In this document: piece after piece, positions 11,165 to 21,846 of the stretch
Position numbering within the stretch: position 1 is the stretch's first letter
How the letters are laid out: each line of letters begins with the position of its first letter
Assembly (NCBI GenBank): GCA_027943335.1
Contig: BSBK01007740.1
Span: forward strand, 161,001 to 225,000
Length of the DNA: 64,000 bases
DNA from: Chamaecyparis obtusa
Taxonomy: Eukaryota; Streptophyta; Pinopsida; Cupressales; Cupressaceae
Direction: 5' to 3'
Made by a program: the position numbers and the translations under genes
The notes under the pieces: model-generated
The model's input: the letters and a program-made list of their open reading frames with translations, nothing else
Databases searched by the model: none
What the model was told of the DNA's origin: nothing

Positions 11165-11695
11165 TATAGGAAGAAATTTAACCCTAGAATATCTAAAGAA
11201 TGTTATTATGCAAATGATGAAGAACTTGAAGCTATTGTGGAGAAATCTTTGAGTGAAAGTGATACTAAGAATAATGATGATATAGGATTTGTAGCAATTA
11301 AAGAAGAAAATCCTGAAACTGAAATTAAGGAAGAAAAGGCTTTAGTTTCTCAAGTAGAAAAGAAAGTTGATTGGATTATTGATAGTGGTTGTTCACATCA
11401 TATGACTAGAGATATGAAAAAGTTCATAAAGTTTAACAATTATGATGGAGGAGTTGTTAGAGTTGGAAACAATGCACCTTGTTTGATTAAAGGTATAGGA
11501 TCTATTACTCTTGATGGAAAGACTAATACTGATGATGTCTACTTTGTGGATGGTTTGAAACATAATCTTTTGAGTGTTGGATAGTTAGTTGATAAGGGAT
11601 ATCAAGTTTGGTTTACTAATAAAACTTGTGTGATAAAAGACAAAAATGGAAATTTGATTGGTATTGGATCTAAAACTAGAGGTAATGTATTTTAG
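11165..11695 (+). pseudogene. Copia 1 aspartic protease
   Basis: Same frame as gag. A basic/acidic linker leads to DWIIDSGCSHHMTRDMKKF with the catalytic DSG at 11381-11389, then VRVGNNAPCLIKGIGSITL and VYFVDGLKHNLLSVG, the standard copia protease order. Two TAG stops, at 11582 and 11693, replace Gln codons (family reading LLSVGQL and VFQL). The protease would process Gag-Pol in the particle. Confidence 0.85.
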
Positions 11696-12820
11696 TTGAA
11701 TCCTACTAAGATGACATGTTTGATTACTAAGATTGATGACAGTTGGTTATGGCACAAAATATTTTGTCATATAAATTTTGATAACATTGTGAAAGTGAGT
11801 ACTACACTTGCAGTAAGAGATTTGGCTAAAATTATGAAGCCTACCAACATGATTTGCAAGGAATGTGTGATGGCTAAACAAAAGAGAAGCTCATTTCCTA
11901 GTAAAAAGTTTACATCAGTAGAGAAGTTGGAGATTGTTCATACAGACTTGGGCGGTCCTACAAGGACTATAGGATTCTATGGAGAAAGGTATTTTATGAT
12001 TCTTGTTGATGATTTTACAAGAATGATGTGGATTGCATTTCTTAAAGAAAAATCTGAAGCATTTGATAAGTTTAAGATCATTAAGAATAAAGTTGAGAAT
12101 GAATCTGAAATGAAGATTAAATGTTTGAGATCAGATAGAGGTGGAGAATTTAACACCTTTTGTGAAGTGAATGGTATTAAGAGACAATTTTTATCCCCTA
12201 GGACACCTGAACAAATTGGTATTGCAGAAAGAAGGAATAGATCAGTGACTGAAGTAGCAAGAGATATGTTATTTGAGAATGACTTAGCGAAGATATTCTG
12301 GAGAGAAGTAGTGAACACAATAGTGTATACAATGAATAGAGTACAAATCAGAGCAGACATAGACAAGACACCCTATGAACTATGGTTTGGACATGCACCC
12401 TCAGTTGAGTATTTTAGAATTTTTGGAAGCAAATGCTATATAAAGAGAGATGATGACATTGGAAAGTTTGATCCTAGAAGCAATGAAGGTATATTTCTTG
12501 GATATTATTTGAAGAGAAAAGCTTATAGATGTTACAATAAGAGAACTAAGAATATTGTTGAGAGTGCAAATGTAAAAGTTGATGAAAAGTTCAAAATTCA
12601 GGAAAGAATGCTTGATTATGAATCAGATGAAGGAACTCATCCTAGATCTAACATTGAGACTACTGAGTTATTCTATGAAACTGATAGTTATTTGTTGAAT
12701 GAAAACCACAGTGAGATCATTGAAGAACCAACACCTGAAATGAGATCTGAGACAGTGACACCTAATGGGAATTTATCAAGGAATCATCCTATTGAGTATA
12801 TTATTGGAAGCATAGACTAA
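11696..12820 (+). pseudogene. Copia 1 integrase
   Basis: It contains the zinc-binding N-terminal region (LWHKIFCHINFDNIV...CKECVMAK), the catalytic core with Asp in VHTDLGGP, Asp in LRSDRGGEF (GAT 12133-12135) and Glu in IAERRNR (GAA 12226-12228), and a C-terminal extension. Between the second Asp and the Glu there are 30 residues; copia 2 has the usual 35, so five codons are missing from the catalytic core. The frame ends at 12820 because about 20 bases present in copia 2 (coding KRGVLTQN) are deleted. Confidence 0.88.
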
Positions 12821-12839
12821 GGTACAAGAACAGTTATGT

Positions 12840-14387
12840 TTGATTTCTAAAATTGAACCTAAATCTACTAGTGAAGCTTGTGAAGATGAACATTGGATTA
12901 AAGCTATGAAAGAAGAACTAGATCAGATTGAAAAGAACAAGACATGGGAATTGGTCCCTAGACCTAAAGATAAGATTGTTATAGGAACAAAATGTGTATT
13001 CAAAAACAAGATGAATAAACAAGGAGTAGTAAGGAATAGAGAAAGATTGGTATGTAAAGGATACTCATAGCAAGAAGGAATTGACTATGAAGAAACTTTT
13101 GCACTAGTAGCAAGAATTGAAGCAGTAAGAATGTTTTTGGCTTATGCAGCTTACAAAAAATTCAAAGTATATTAGATGGATGTGAAGTCAGCATTTCTGA
13201 ATGGAGAGTTGGAAGAAGTTTGCATTGAGAAGCCTGAAGGTTTTCCTTTAACTCAAGAAGGAGACATGGTATGTAAACTGAAGAAAGCTTTATATGGACT
13301 GAAGCAAGCACCTAGAACTTGGTATGCGAGATTGGATAAGTATTTGTTGAAATTAGGGTTTACAAAAGGCACAACTGATAGCAACCTATACACAAAAGAA
13401 ATTGAAAATGGTTTGTTGGTTGAAGTAATTTTTGTTGATGATATTATCTTTCGAGGAGAAGATGAAGCAAGTGATAAATTTGTAGATGAAATGAAGACTG
13501 AATTTGAAATGAGTATGATTGGTGAGATGAAATACTTTTTAGGATTGCAGATAACATAGAGCAGTGATGGTATCTTTGTTAGCTAGACAAAGTACTTGAA
13601 TGATTTGTTGAAGAGATTTGGAATGGAGAACTGTAAACCAGTTGGAACACCTATGGTAACTGGACATAAGTTATCTAGCATAGATGAGACTCCCGCAATA
13701 GAACAAAAGAAGTACAGATCTATGATTAGAGGATTGCAACATTTTACTCATACAAGACCTGATATAGCACATTCAATTGGAATTGTAGCAAGATTTCAAG
13801 TTGAGCCTAGAGAATCACATTATGTAGCAGTAAAGAGGATACTAAGGTACTTAAGAGGCACAATTGAGTATGGATTGTGGTATGAAAAACCTGATGATTT
13901 TACCCTATGTGCATATACAGATGTTGATTGGGGAGGCAGTGTTGATGATAAAGAGAGCACTAGTGGAGGAGCATTTTTCCTTGGAGGAAGATTGGTTTCT
14001 TGGCTAAGCAAAAAGTAAAATTGTATTTCACAGAGCACAATAGAAGCAGAATATGTAGCAACAGCAAAAAATTGTAACCAGATAATTTGGATGAAACAAA
14101 TGCTGAAGGATATTGGAGTAAAATTTGTTGAACCTATTGTTATACATTGTGATAACACCATTATAGTTAGTATGTCTAAGAACCCTATGTTACACTCTAA
14201 GAAAAAACATATAGAGGTAAAGTATCATGTAGTAAGAAATAAAGTAGAAAAGAAAGAATTTAGACTTGAGTACATAAGCACAAAGGAGTAGATTGCAAAC
14301 ATATTTACAAAACCTTTGCCGAAGGATACATTTGAGTATCTGAGAGGTATGCTTGGGGTTATGCCCCAGCCTACTTTTGAGACTTGA
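12840..14387 (+). pseudogene. Copia 1 reverse transcriptase and RNase H
   Basis: The frame is shifted relative to integrase. It begins with the RVT_2 signature [13 protein letters not shown], continues through [30 protein letters not shown] and the polymerase centre FVDDIIF (about 13431-13451), then PVGTPM, HTRPDIAHSIG and RNase H (YTDVDWGG...STSGGAFFLGG...EAEYVA). It ends ...FTKPLP...MLGVMPQPTFET with TGA at 14385-14387. Stops at 13068, 13173, 13557, 13583, 14016 and 14289 all replace Gln, five of them as TAG. Confidence 0.9.
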
Positions 14388-14763
14388 TGCATATTTTTAC
14401 ATCTTTCCAGTGGTTTATGAGCCCTATCTTTATTCTGGACTAGATGGTGGTACTTCCTCTATGGGGGAGTATGTGTATCTGAGCTGAGTTATGAGGACTC
14501 TAGTGAATGCATTTTCTGAATAGTGTCTTTTGACATTGAAGTTGTTGTTGACATAATGATGAAATTTTTGTCATTGATGTCAATGGGGGAGAAGTGTACA
14601 TGAAAAACCATTTGTACCATCTGTTGGAGAGAACTGAATAGGAAAACGAAGCAAGATTTGATTGATGAAGAGGACTTAAAAGAATTTTCAGAGCAGCAGT
14701 GTTGGATTTATGGAACTTGGATTTTTTTTCATCTATGTTTCCATCAATGCCAATGGGGGAGAT
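14388..14763 (+). other. Copia 1 3' noncoding region and polypurine tract
   Basis: About 375 bases follow the pol stop and contain a duplicated theme: ATGTCAATGGGGGAGAAG near 14580 resembles the true polypurine tract CAATGGGGGAGAT (14751-14763), which directly abuts the 3' LTR and would prime plus-strand DNA. The inner copy may be a second (central-like or relic) tract. There is no coding region. Confidence 0.75.
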
Positions 14764-15921
14764 TGTTAGGAATGAATGTTTAATATATCCTATGGAGTAT
14801 TAGCATCCATTTTGTAGCATTTTTTGTTTCATTCATGACTATGATTGCCATTGATGTCAACACAGTGATCTACTGAGATTAGCAGAGAAGCAGACAATGT
14901 TTGAATTAGCGCACTTGGGATATTGAATATTAAGCTATGCGATGTTGAGGAATTATTCTATGTTGTGTTATAAGATCATGGTTAAGAGCACAGATAGTAA
15001 TTAATTTATTCATGGAAGCTATGAGCATTTTAGTGGAAGCAGTATTCAGGCAGTGTTCCTGAGTAGTGGTTTGTGGAAATCGGATGATATCTCCTAGTCG
15101 GGATGGAATCTAGTTTGATGCATTTAGAGATTAGTTGAAGACATGTTGATAGTGATGTGGATGACAACACAAGATTCGAGGTCACACGAGTGAAGAATTA
15201 TATTGATTGGAAGCTGATAGTTTTGTGTAATTTTGATGTAACATGTGGAAACTTTTATTTTGTAATTAATTGAGTGTGGTATAAAGGAAGGAATGTTTTC
15301 CTTTTTGTAAAAATGTAATGTGTAATGAGAAAGTGTATGAAGATATTGTGAAAGTGAAATTGTGAAAGAGGGTATGCGAAGTACTGAGATCTGGTATTGA
15401 GATCTGAAGGAGGATTTGGTACGGTTTGGCATAGTCAGAGAATGAGTATTGGATTGTTGAGGTCAATAATCTTTTGGTATTATTCTATTGAGTAATGCAA
15501 AGATCAATTGGATAGTGAGTTCAGTGATCTTACCCCAATGTTGTTTGGGCAGTGGGTCCTTCTATCTTCCATAACTCCTAACAGAGTTAGAATCTTTTAA
15601 CAAGGATTCAAAAGCTCCTAACAGGGATTCATATGTACTGAATGTATTTCGTAAGACTCCTAACAGAGTCCATCCTTTCACAAGGAATATTCATATTAGT
15701 GCATCTTTTGTGGGCATCATTCCCACCGGGGTTTACTCTTTGATCAAGAGGTTCCCAAGTCAACATATCTTGTGTCATTGTGTATGAATATCTTTATATG
15801 GTTGTTGGTTATATTGCTTATATGGTTAAAATCTATTGAAGTTGATAAAAGTTATAATTATTTGATAACTGATTCACCCCCCCCCACTCTCAGTTATCTT
15901 GGTGGACTTTACTTTCTAACA
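14764..15921 (+). repeat. Copia 1 3' LTR
   Basis: TG...CA repeat of 1158 bp ending in TTTCTAACA directly before the TTTAT duplication. It matches the 5' LTR with scattered substitutions and a short deletion near 15263. TATA-like TATAAA is at 15280-15285, and a longer poly-C tract lies near 15875-15885. Confidence 0.92.
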
Positions 15922-16707
15922 TTTATATAGAAATCCAAGATTTTTGAAAGCTCATGGAAAGCCAAAAATCTCTCCCTAATTAACTCAGATTGATTGTCGA
16001 GTTATCAGGAAATTAGAATTAGTTAACTCATAAAATCATGCAAAATCAGCTTTTTAACTCAAATCAGAAGTTTAGATCACTTCTTAACTTGAAATAGATG
16101 TTGAGTTCAAAAAGATAACAAATTGAATTGATTTATTGATTTAGAGTTTAACTGCTTTTCTAAATGTGCATGGATAATTATGAATTAATTTAATAATTCA
16201 AATGAATTATCATCAACTTAACTGATTTTTTAATTAAAACAACTGATTTATGGGTTAATCAATTATTTAATCAAACTTTATTCCAAAACTATATCACTAA
16301 ATTTGACAACTGGATTTAATCAATTAAATAAGAATTTAATCAATTATTTGTAGGATTTTTGATTTATTGTCAAAATTAAATAATATTAATTAGGAATAAA
16401 TAGAATTAAATCTAATTAAATGATTAAGTGGCAGAATTAAATTAATTAATCAAATATTCAACATATTCAATTAATTAAATTTAGGATAAATAATGTCATT
16501 TATTGAAAATAATATTCAATTAAAGATAATTAGGATAGATTAGGAATATTCAAGGAATATTCCTAATGTAGAATTGAGATTAGATCGATTAGGGTTTTGA
16601 TGATTTGATGCGTAGATGTGCCTTTGGTTAGGACTTTTGTGTTGATTTTGATCGATTTGTTGATGTAGGAGGTCAATGGTCCTATAGCCCATTTTGGGGG
16701 TATTACA

Positions 16708-16722
16708 TTTTTCCCCTCTTTG
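16708..16722 (-). promoter_or_regulatory. Element A polypurine tract
   Basis: On the minus strand AAAGAGGGGAAAAA lies directly before the LTR start TGTAATACC at 16707. Element B has AAAGAGGGGCAAAA in the same place (57500-57513). It would prime plus-strand DNA synthesis. Confidence 0.85.
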
Positions 16723-17959
16723 AATTATTGTGTGAAGCACAATAGTTCAAAGTTTAATCTATTCTTGATGATGAGGTGGACTTAGTTATGTGATGGAGAA
16801 ACTGATCCTGAAAGATTAACCCATTTTGAGATAGAAACCGATTGAAAGATTTGAAGATTTGGTGATTCAGGTCCTGATTGACCAAAGAATCAAGATGATG
16901 TTAACTATAGAAACAATGAATCGATGATTATGAAGAAGTGTCAAAATGCTTGATTTTGAACCTTATGATTATGAAGAGATGACTATCCTGACTCCAGACC
17001 TGATTGTCTAAAGGAATAGAAAGGATGTCAACTCCAAACCCTTTAGTTACGAAGAACCAAGGAAATAACACTAATGAACTGATGGTTACGAAAAGCTGAT
17101 ATAGTTTACAAGTTTGTGAGAGCACACCAGATTGATATGGATCTTGATGAATCTAATATGCCCCAAGCGATGTGCCCCAAGTGATGAGGACTTTTGATGA
17201 ATCAACAACTAGACATGGTTGTTGTCTTGATCACTAAAAAAAAATTGATTGACAGAATTAGTTAATGATGTGTAATACCATGCCCCCTTCAGGATGAAAA
17301 TTGAAATCTGACAAGAAATTTAGCGTTGAGAGATTGTTGAAGCATGTTAATCGATTTGAGAAGTGGTTAACCATGTTCAGAGATGCGTTCTACATCGTTT
17401 GGAGGTCCTGAAGACCAAGTTTGACTAGGTTTGACCATGATTTGACCATGGTTGACCAAGTTAAAATTTAGATAGTTTGATGTTAGATAATCAATTACGT
17501 TGAATTCTAGATTTCAATAATGTTTAGAAGGTCGATTATGTAAGTAGTCAGCCATCCTGGGTCTGAAAGTTTTGAATCACAAATTTGACAAAGTAAATGA
17601 TCTCAGATTTTGATTGTGATCTTGAAAATGGGTTCAGAATGTCAAAATTAGCCAGGGGTACAATTTTCATGGAAAATGGAGCACTTTGAAAAGTTAGGTC
17701 AAAACCTATATAAGGGCCAAAAGGGTCATTTTCAAATCATTTTCACTTTTGTCTTTTGTGAGCCTTGTGGAGCCCTCTAAGAGAAAATGCAAGTTCCTGT
17801 GTCTTCTCACTATTTCGAGTGCAGCCGACGATACCAGTGACCTCACTAGTATGGAAACCCTGTAAGTGGACCTCTGTGCTTGTCCCGCATTTAAATTTTT
17901 CCATGTTTTATGCACTTTTTGAAATTTTTACATGTTTTTTGACTTTTTCAATTTTTGCC

Positions 17960-18200
17960 TCACGAAGACTCGTATGACAGTCTAGTAGGACTCGTATGAG
18001 TTTTCAATTCCATGTTTAGACTCATATGGGTTACTTGTGTAACTCATATGAAGAGGACCCAAATGTAGTATGACATTTCATCGAGTCCCTTATGTGTCAT
18101 ACAGGAATTGTCACAAACTCGTATAACCATGAAATGTTGTATGAGACCTTGTTGTAACTCATAAGAGTTTTGGTGCCAATCTGAAAACTTGTATGAAAAA
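17960..18200. repeat. Cluster of ACTCGTATGA-like words
   Basis: ACTCGTATGAC (17968), ACTCGTATGAG (17990), ACTCATATGGG (18011), ACTCATATGAA (18042), ACTCGTATAAC (about 18118), ACTCATAAGAG (about 18161) and ACTTGTATGA (about 18188) occur within about 230 bases. The core is partly palindromic (CTCATATGAG). Similar clusters lie in the leader of the same element (33815-33990 and 35310-35550). The role is unknown; a protein-binding or RNA-structure element is possible. Confidence 0.7.
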
Positions 18201-19849
18201 TAGTGACCAAATTTCATGTCCTTAGGTCAAATTTTGAATGTTTTTATTTCTTAGTCTAATTGCTTAGCCATTAATGCACCTTTTGAAGTTGTCAATTTCT
18301 CATTTTCTGTGCGTCGAGCCTAATTTTTGACCAAGTTACTTATAGGTTACCCTGTTTTGTGCTGTGTAGGTCATCTTTCCTGATGTACATGTTTGGATAT
18401 CATATCTAGCTACTCAGAGGTTATGTGTTTCACTTCCCGATCCACTAAGAGTACACTTAGTTGCTTGTGGCTTCGAGTATGAATGATAGATAGAAAATGT
18501 AGATGTTATGCTTATGCTTCATGGATGCACATGTATGTATACAAATGGATTTATAGAATGCTTATGATAGGTAATGTAAATGCAGCGATACACATGATAT
18601 GTTTTGTAGGTAATGATGAAGACAAGTACTTAGTCATTTTCAAAATAGATGTGTAACCTAGGATGATGACTGCTTGCTGATCTTTTAAGGAGACCTTCGT
18701 GCGATACTCAGCCCTTGTGTCATGTTTAGCATAGTTTTGGAGAATCATTAAGCATCAAGCTGATTTTGAAATCATGAGATAAATACAATCATGCAAAGTG
18801 AAAAATGAAATTCAAAGTGAAATGTAGACCTAAGACCTAGGACTTAGTCACTGATCAAATGTCGGTCTTCTATCATCACTGAATATTTTATTTAGGTAAC
18901 ACTGAATAAATCGATACAATGTTCACTAGTTAGGCAACCATGAATATATGAATATTGATTTTTGTTTTATTATGTCGGATTTAGATATAAGCATCAAGGC
19001 ACAAAAGCTAGGATGACCTGAATATTATGTCCATTTTGATATAGCAATTTTTATAAGCATCAAGACATAAATGTTGTGATGACTAGGATACACCTTACAG
19101 AAAAAAAACACCAAGCAAAGGAGAGATCATTCTCATTCTCATGTGAATTTACCCGCAGTGACCTTTTATCGTTCACATCCTTGGGTATCAGCATGTTTCA
19201 CAATAGAGAAGTAGAAATCACTCAAAAAGACAAAATTAGATCAAACATCCTTGAAGCATCTGGGTATCAATGGTTGAGGTACACATGGACATATAATACA
19301 TGATAGAGGCAATTATAGTGCACACCAATTCAATCCAGAATTTCCAAAGTTGTTAGATTTTCATATACAAGAAGAAGACAAATAAAAGATTATGCTCCCA
19401 GTCATCACTCTCTAAATCCTATGAAGGACATCATCGAGGAGCTCAAGGGGACATAATATGCAAAAATCTCAATGTGAATCAGTTAGCATACAAAAAGATT
19501 TAAGCATGTCACACCGATTGTTTTTAGTTTGTTGTTGTTGTTTGGTGAAAAATCCTTTCCTCATGAGGAGACTGACTGACTGACTCAGACATAGGTTTGG
19601 AAGGACCTTGATTGGAAATGACTCGTTTGAAGATACTGAGGGTTTTAGGATATGACATTGATTTCCCTCAAGTTGAAACTTTAATAGGATACTGACACTT
19701 TTGCTGGATGATGCTCAGACTGAATTTATTGAAAATAAGATGGGAAAGCAAACCGGGAGATATATACAAACTAAAGCTGATTGAAAGCTGGGAAAGACCA
19801 AGATTGTGCTGATAGATGGAGCATTTTGATACAAGTGGCACCTATTTGC

Positions 19850-20045
19850 CAATTTTTCACCATCTTGGAAGAGATTCTATTTTTTCTACCAAGGCACCTG
19901 TTTACCAAGATTTCACCAAGGCACTTTTTCTTTTTCTTCTTTTTTTTTGTATTTTTCATCTTTTCAATTTTTATTTTTATTTTTTCCATTTTTTCAATTT
20001 TTTTTGTGATACATCAAGGAGGCTATTGCTAGGTTTTCACTAGGA
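19850..20045 (-). repeat. GGTGAAAACC/GCGCCTTGG-type modules of element A
   Basis: On the minus strand, degraded copies of the words GGTGAAAACCTGG, AGGCGCCTTGGT and GCCTTGGTGAAA flank an A-rich tract. Five clearer copies are present in element B (54082-54215 and 55246-55470). They sit in the 3' noncoding region, between integrase and the polypurine tract. The repeated complementary-looking GGCGCC core suggests RNA structure, which is an inference. Confidence 0.65.
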
Positions 20046-20139
20046 TGATCATTTTTTTAAAGAATTTTTCTGATTTTTCTAATTTTTTCAAGATATTTTA
20101 CCATAGATTGAATGCCTTAAGCATAGAATTTCTTTAGAT

Positions 20140-21240
20140 GGAGAACATTGATTGGTTCTCGAAGCTATTCTCCTTCAGTCATTGAGAGTTGATAGGCTCT
20201 AGAGCTAAAAGTAGTAGTGATAAAAAAGAGACTCATCCAATTGGGTTCAAACTTCCCCTTGCGTTCTTGATGGGATTGATTTTTAGGATTTTCTCTCAAG
20301 ACTAGATCACCAACCTGAAATTATCTATGTCTAACTTTCTTGTTGTAGCCTCTAGACATTCTTTTCTGATATACTCTAAGATGATCATAGGTGAATTGTC
20401 TGCACTCATCTAGTAGTTCAAGTTCTTGTAACCTAGACACTCTGTAATCATCATTAGTTACTAGACCATGCATTCTAATTCTTAGTGATGGGATTTCAAC
20501 CTCAATAGGTAGTACCGCTTCAGACCCATAAACTAAAGTGAATGATGTAACCCTAGTGGGAATTCTGATACTTGTTATTTAGGCCCAAAGAGTTGGATTA
20601 ATCATGAGATGCCAGTCTCTTCCTATCTTGTTGACTATGTGATGTAGGATCTTCAACAAATTCTTGTTTGATGCTTTTGCTTGTCTATTCCCTTGAGGAT
20701 AGTATATGGATGACCAATGTTGTGTAATCTTGAATTTAGAGCACAAGGAATCTAAGTCCTTATTCTTGAATTGGCCACCATTATCTGTGACTATTGAATG
20801 GGGAATTCCATACCGACAAATGATATAGTTCAGAATGAACATTGAAATTTGTTTTCCAGTTGCTTGAGTCAAAGGGACTGCTTCTGTCCATTTTGTAAAA
20901 TAGTTTGTAGCTGTAATAATATGAGTATGTCCATTGGAAGAATGTGAATGTATGGCCCCCATAAGATCAAATACCCATTGTTGGAAAGGCGATTGTGTAA
21001 TAAAGGGAATAATATCTCACCCTAGTGCATGAATCAAGTTTCCATGGACTTGAAATTTTTGACAATTATTAGCATATTCGATAGCCTCTTTTTCCATTTC
21101 AGGTCAATAATACCCATCCCTAATAAGTTTTTGAGCTAGTGTTAAACCATTGGAATGTGATCCACATATACCATCGTCAACTTCCTCTAATGCTTGTTGA
21201 GACTCCTCACATTCTAAACACCTAAGAAGTGTACCATCTA
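20140..21240 (-). pseudogene. Element A integrase
   Basis: Minus-strand order: a zinc-binding segment (GICGSHSNG...GYYWPEMEKEA...NCQKFQ), then the core with DLMGAIHSHSSNG, TDNGGQFKNKDL and the region expected to hold the third catalytic residue, which reads NRQAKASNKN, so Glu has become Lys. The C-terminal part reads RLQELELLDECR, YQKRMSRGYNKK, VGDLVLRENPKNQ, GKFEPNW and INVLHLKKFYA. The clear frame is 20579-20962. The enzyme would insert the cDNA; the E-to-K change alone would disable it. The C-terminal part is nearly identical to 54777-55172 in element B. Confidence 0.85.
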
Positions 21241-21479
21241 GACTTGATTTATAAAGATCATTACCTATGATGACATACCATGATGTGTTTTAGATAAGAT
21301 ATCATTTCTCATGGTGGTTGAAGGTACCAGGGATGATTTGGTCTTGAAGGTAGGAGAAAAGGTGCATGTATTTGGAAGAATCATGACCAAAAATAGTGCA
21401 GATCATGCAAGTTTTAGGGGAATCATATGCAGGGAATGACAATGCTTCCACTAAGAACTCATAATGTAGCTCATGTTCG

Positions 21480-21840
21480 GGCTACTGTAGTAGAGATGAT
21501 AATGTTGCCATGGCATCAGTAGCCTTGTTCTCCATTCTAGGAATCTACTCAAAAGTGACTGAGATGAAATACTTCGTAAGGTCATCAACCATGCATTTGT
21601 ACAGAACTAGTTTCTCATCTTTTGTTTGATATACATCATTGACTTGGTGTATGACTAGCTATGAGTCTCCATGAATGTGCAACTCTGTCACTTGCCACTC
21701 AATTGCTATCTTCATTCCATTAAGTAGAGCTTCATATTTAGTAATATTGTTTGTGCAAGGAAATTTTATTCTAAATGCTTTATGTATTGAGTAACCTTGT
21801 GGTGTATGAACAATATGCCCACTTTAGATCCATTTTGTAT
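21480..21840 (-). pseudogene. Element A second (archaeal-type) RNase H
   Basis: Between the first RNase H and integrase the minus strand encodes DGSKVGIVHTPQGYSIHKAF, FPCTNNITKYEALLNGMKIA, VTELHIHGDS, LVIHQVNDVYQTKDEKLV and IPRMENKATDAMATL. This order (DGS, YEAL, GDS, NKATDA) is that of the additional RNase H known in Tat-lineage elements. At least two stops interrupt it: a CAG-to-TAG after GDS and a TAG after TFE. It supports the Tat assignment. Confidence 0.8.
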
Positions 21841-21846
21841 GTAAGA

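Larger units (their letters stand above)
9077..15921 (+). mobile_element. Ty1/copia retrotransposon 1 (full length, 6845 bp)
   Basis: It starts TGTTAGGAATG and ends TTTCTAACA. The 5-bp duplication TTTAT lies at 9072-9076 and 15922-15926, and the uninterrupted site is present at 42150-42154 in the sister LTR of element A. LTRs are 1177 and 1158 bp. The internal order gag, protease, integrase, RT, RNase H is the copia order. Two frames cover gag-pol: one from 10271 to 12820 and, after a frameshifting deletion, one from 12840 to 14387. There are about eleven nonsense codons, so it is inactive. Confidence 0.93.
8607..16707 (-). repeat. Element A 3' LTR, interrupted by copia 1
   Basis: After removing copia 1 (9077-15921) and one TSD copy, about 1251 bp remain. 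It aligns along its whole length with 35641-42961 (also interrupted) and with both LTRs of element B in the opposite orientation. Read on the minus strand, it starts TGTAATACC at 16707. The TATA region of this LTR is exactly where copia 1 landed. The uninterrupted site for copia 2 (GAAAG, 8806-8810) is intact here. Confidence 0.88.
16723..20139 (-). other. Element A 3' noncoding region
   Basis: About 3.4 kb lie between the integrase stop and the polypurine tract. Most of it aligns with 55173-57499 of element B in the opposite orientation. The block at about 17635-18670 has no counterpart in B. It contains a T-rich (minus: A-rich) tract at 19920-20010, GGTGAAAACC-type modules at 19850-20040 and a dense cluster of CTCGTATGA-like words at 17960-18200. 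Long untranslated 3' regions are usual in Tat/Ogre elements. No credible gene is present: the Phe-rich frames near 19780-20040 are products of the poly-T tract. Confidence 0.7.

Noticed and set aside
15124..15466. Minus-strand frames in the copia LTRs (also 36338-36683 and 41196-41547)
   Set aside because: They recur only because the LTR sequence recurs, and the translations are low-complexity Ser/Thr/His; LTRs are noncoding here.
19781..20043. Phe-rich putative membrane proteins
   Set aside because: Direct result of a poly-T tract in the 3' noncoding region of element A, with no start context and no homology by eye.
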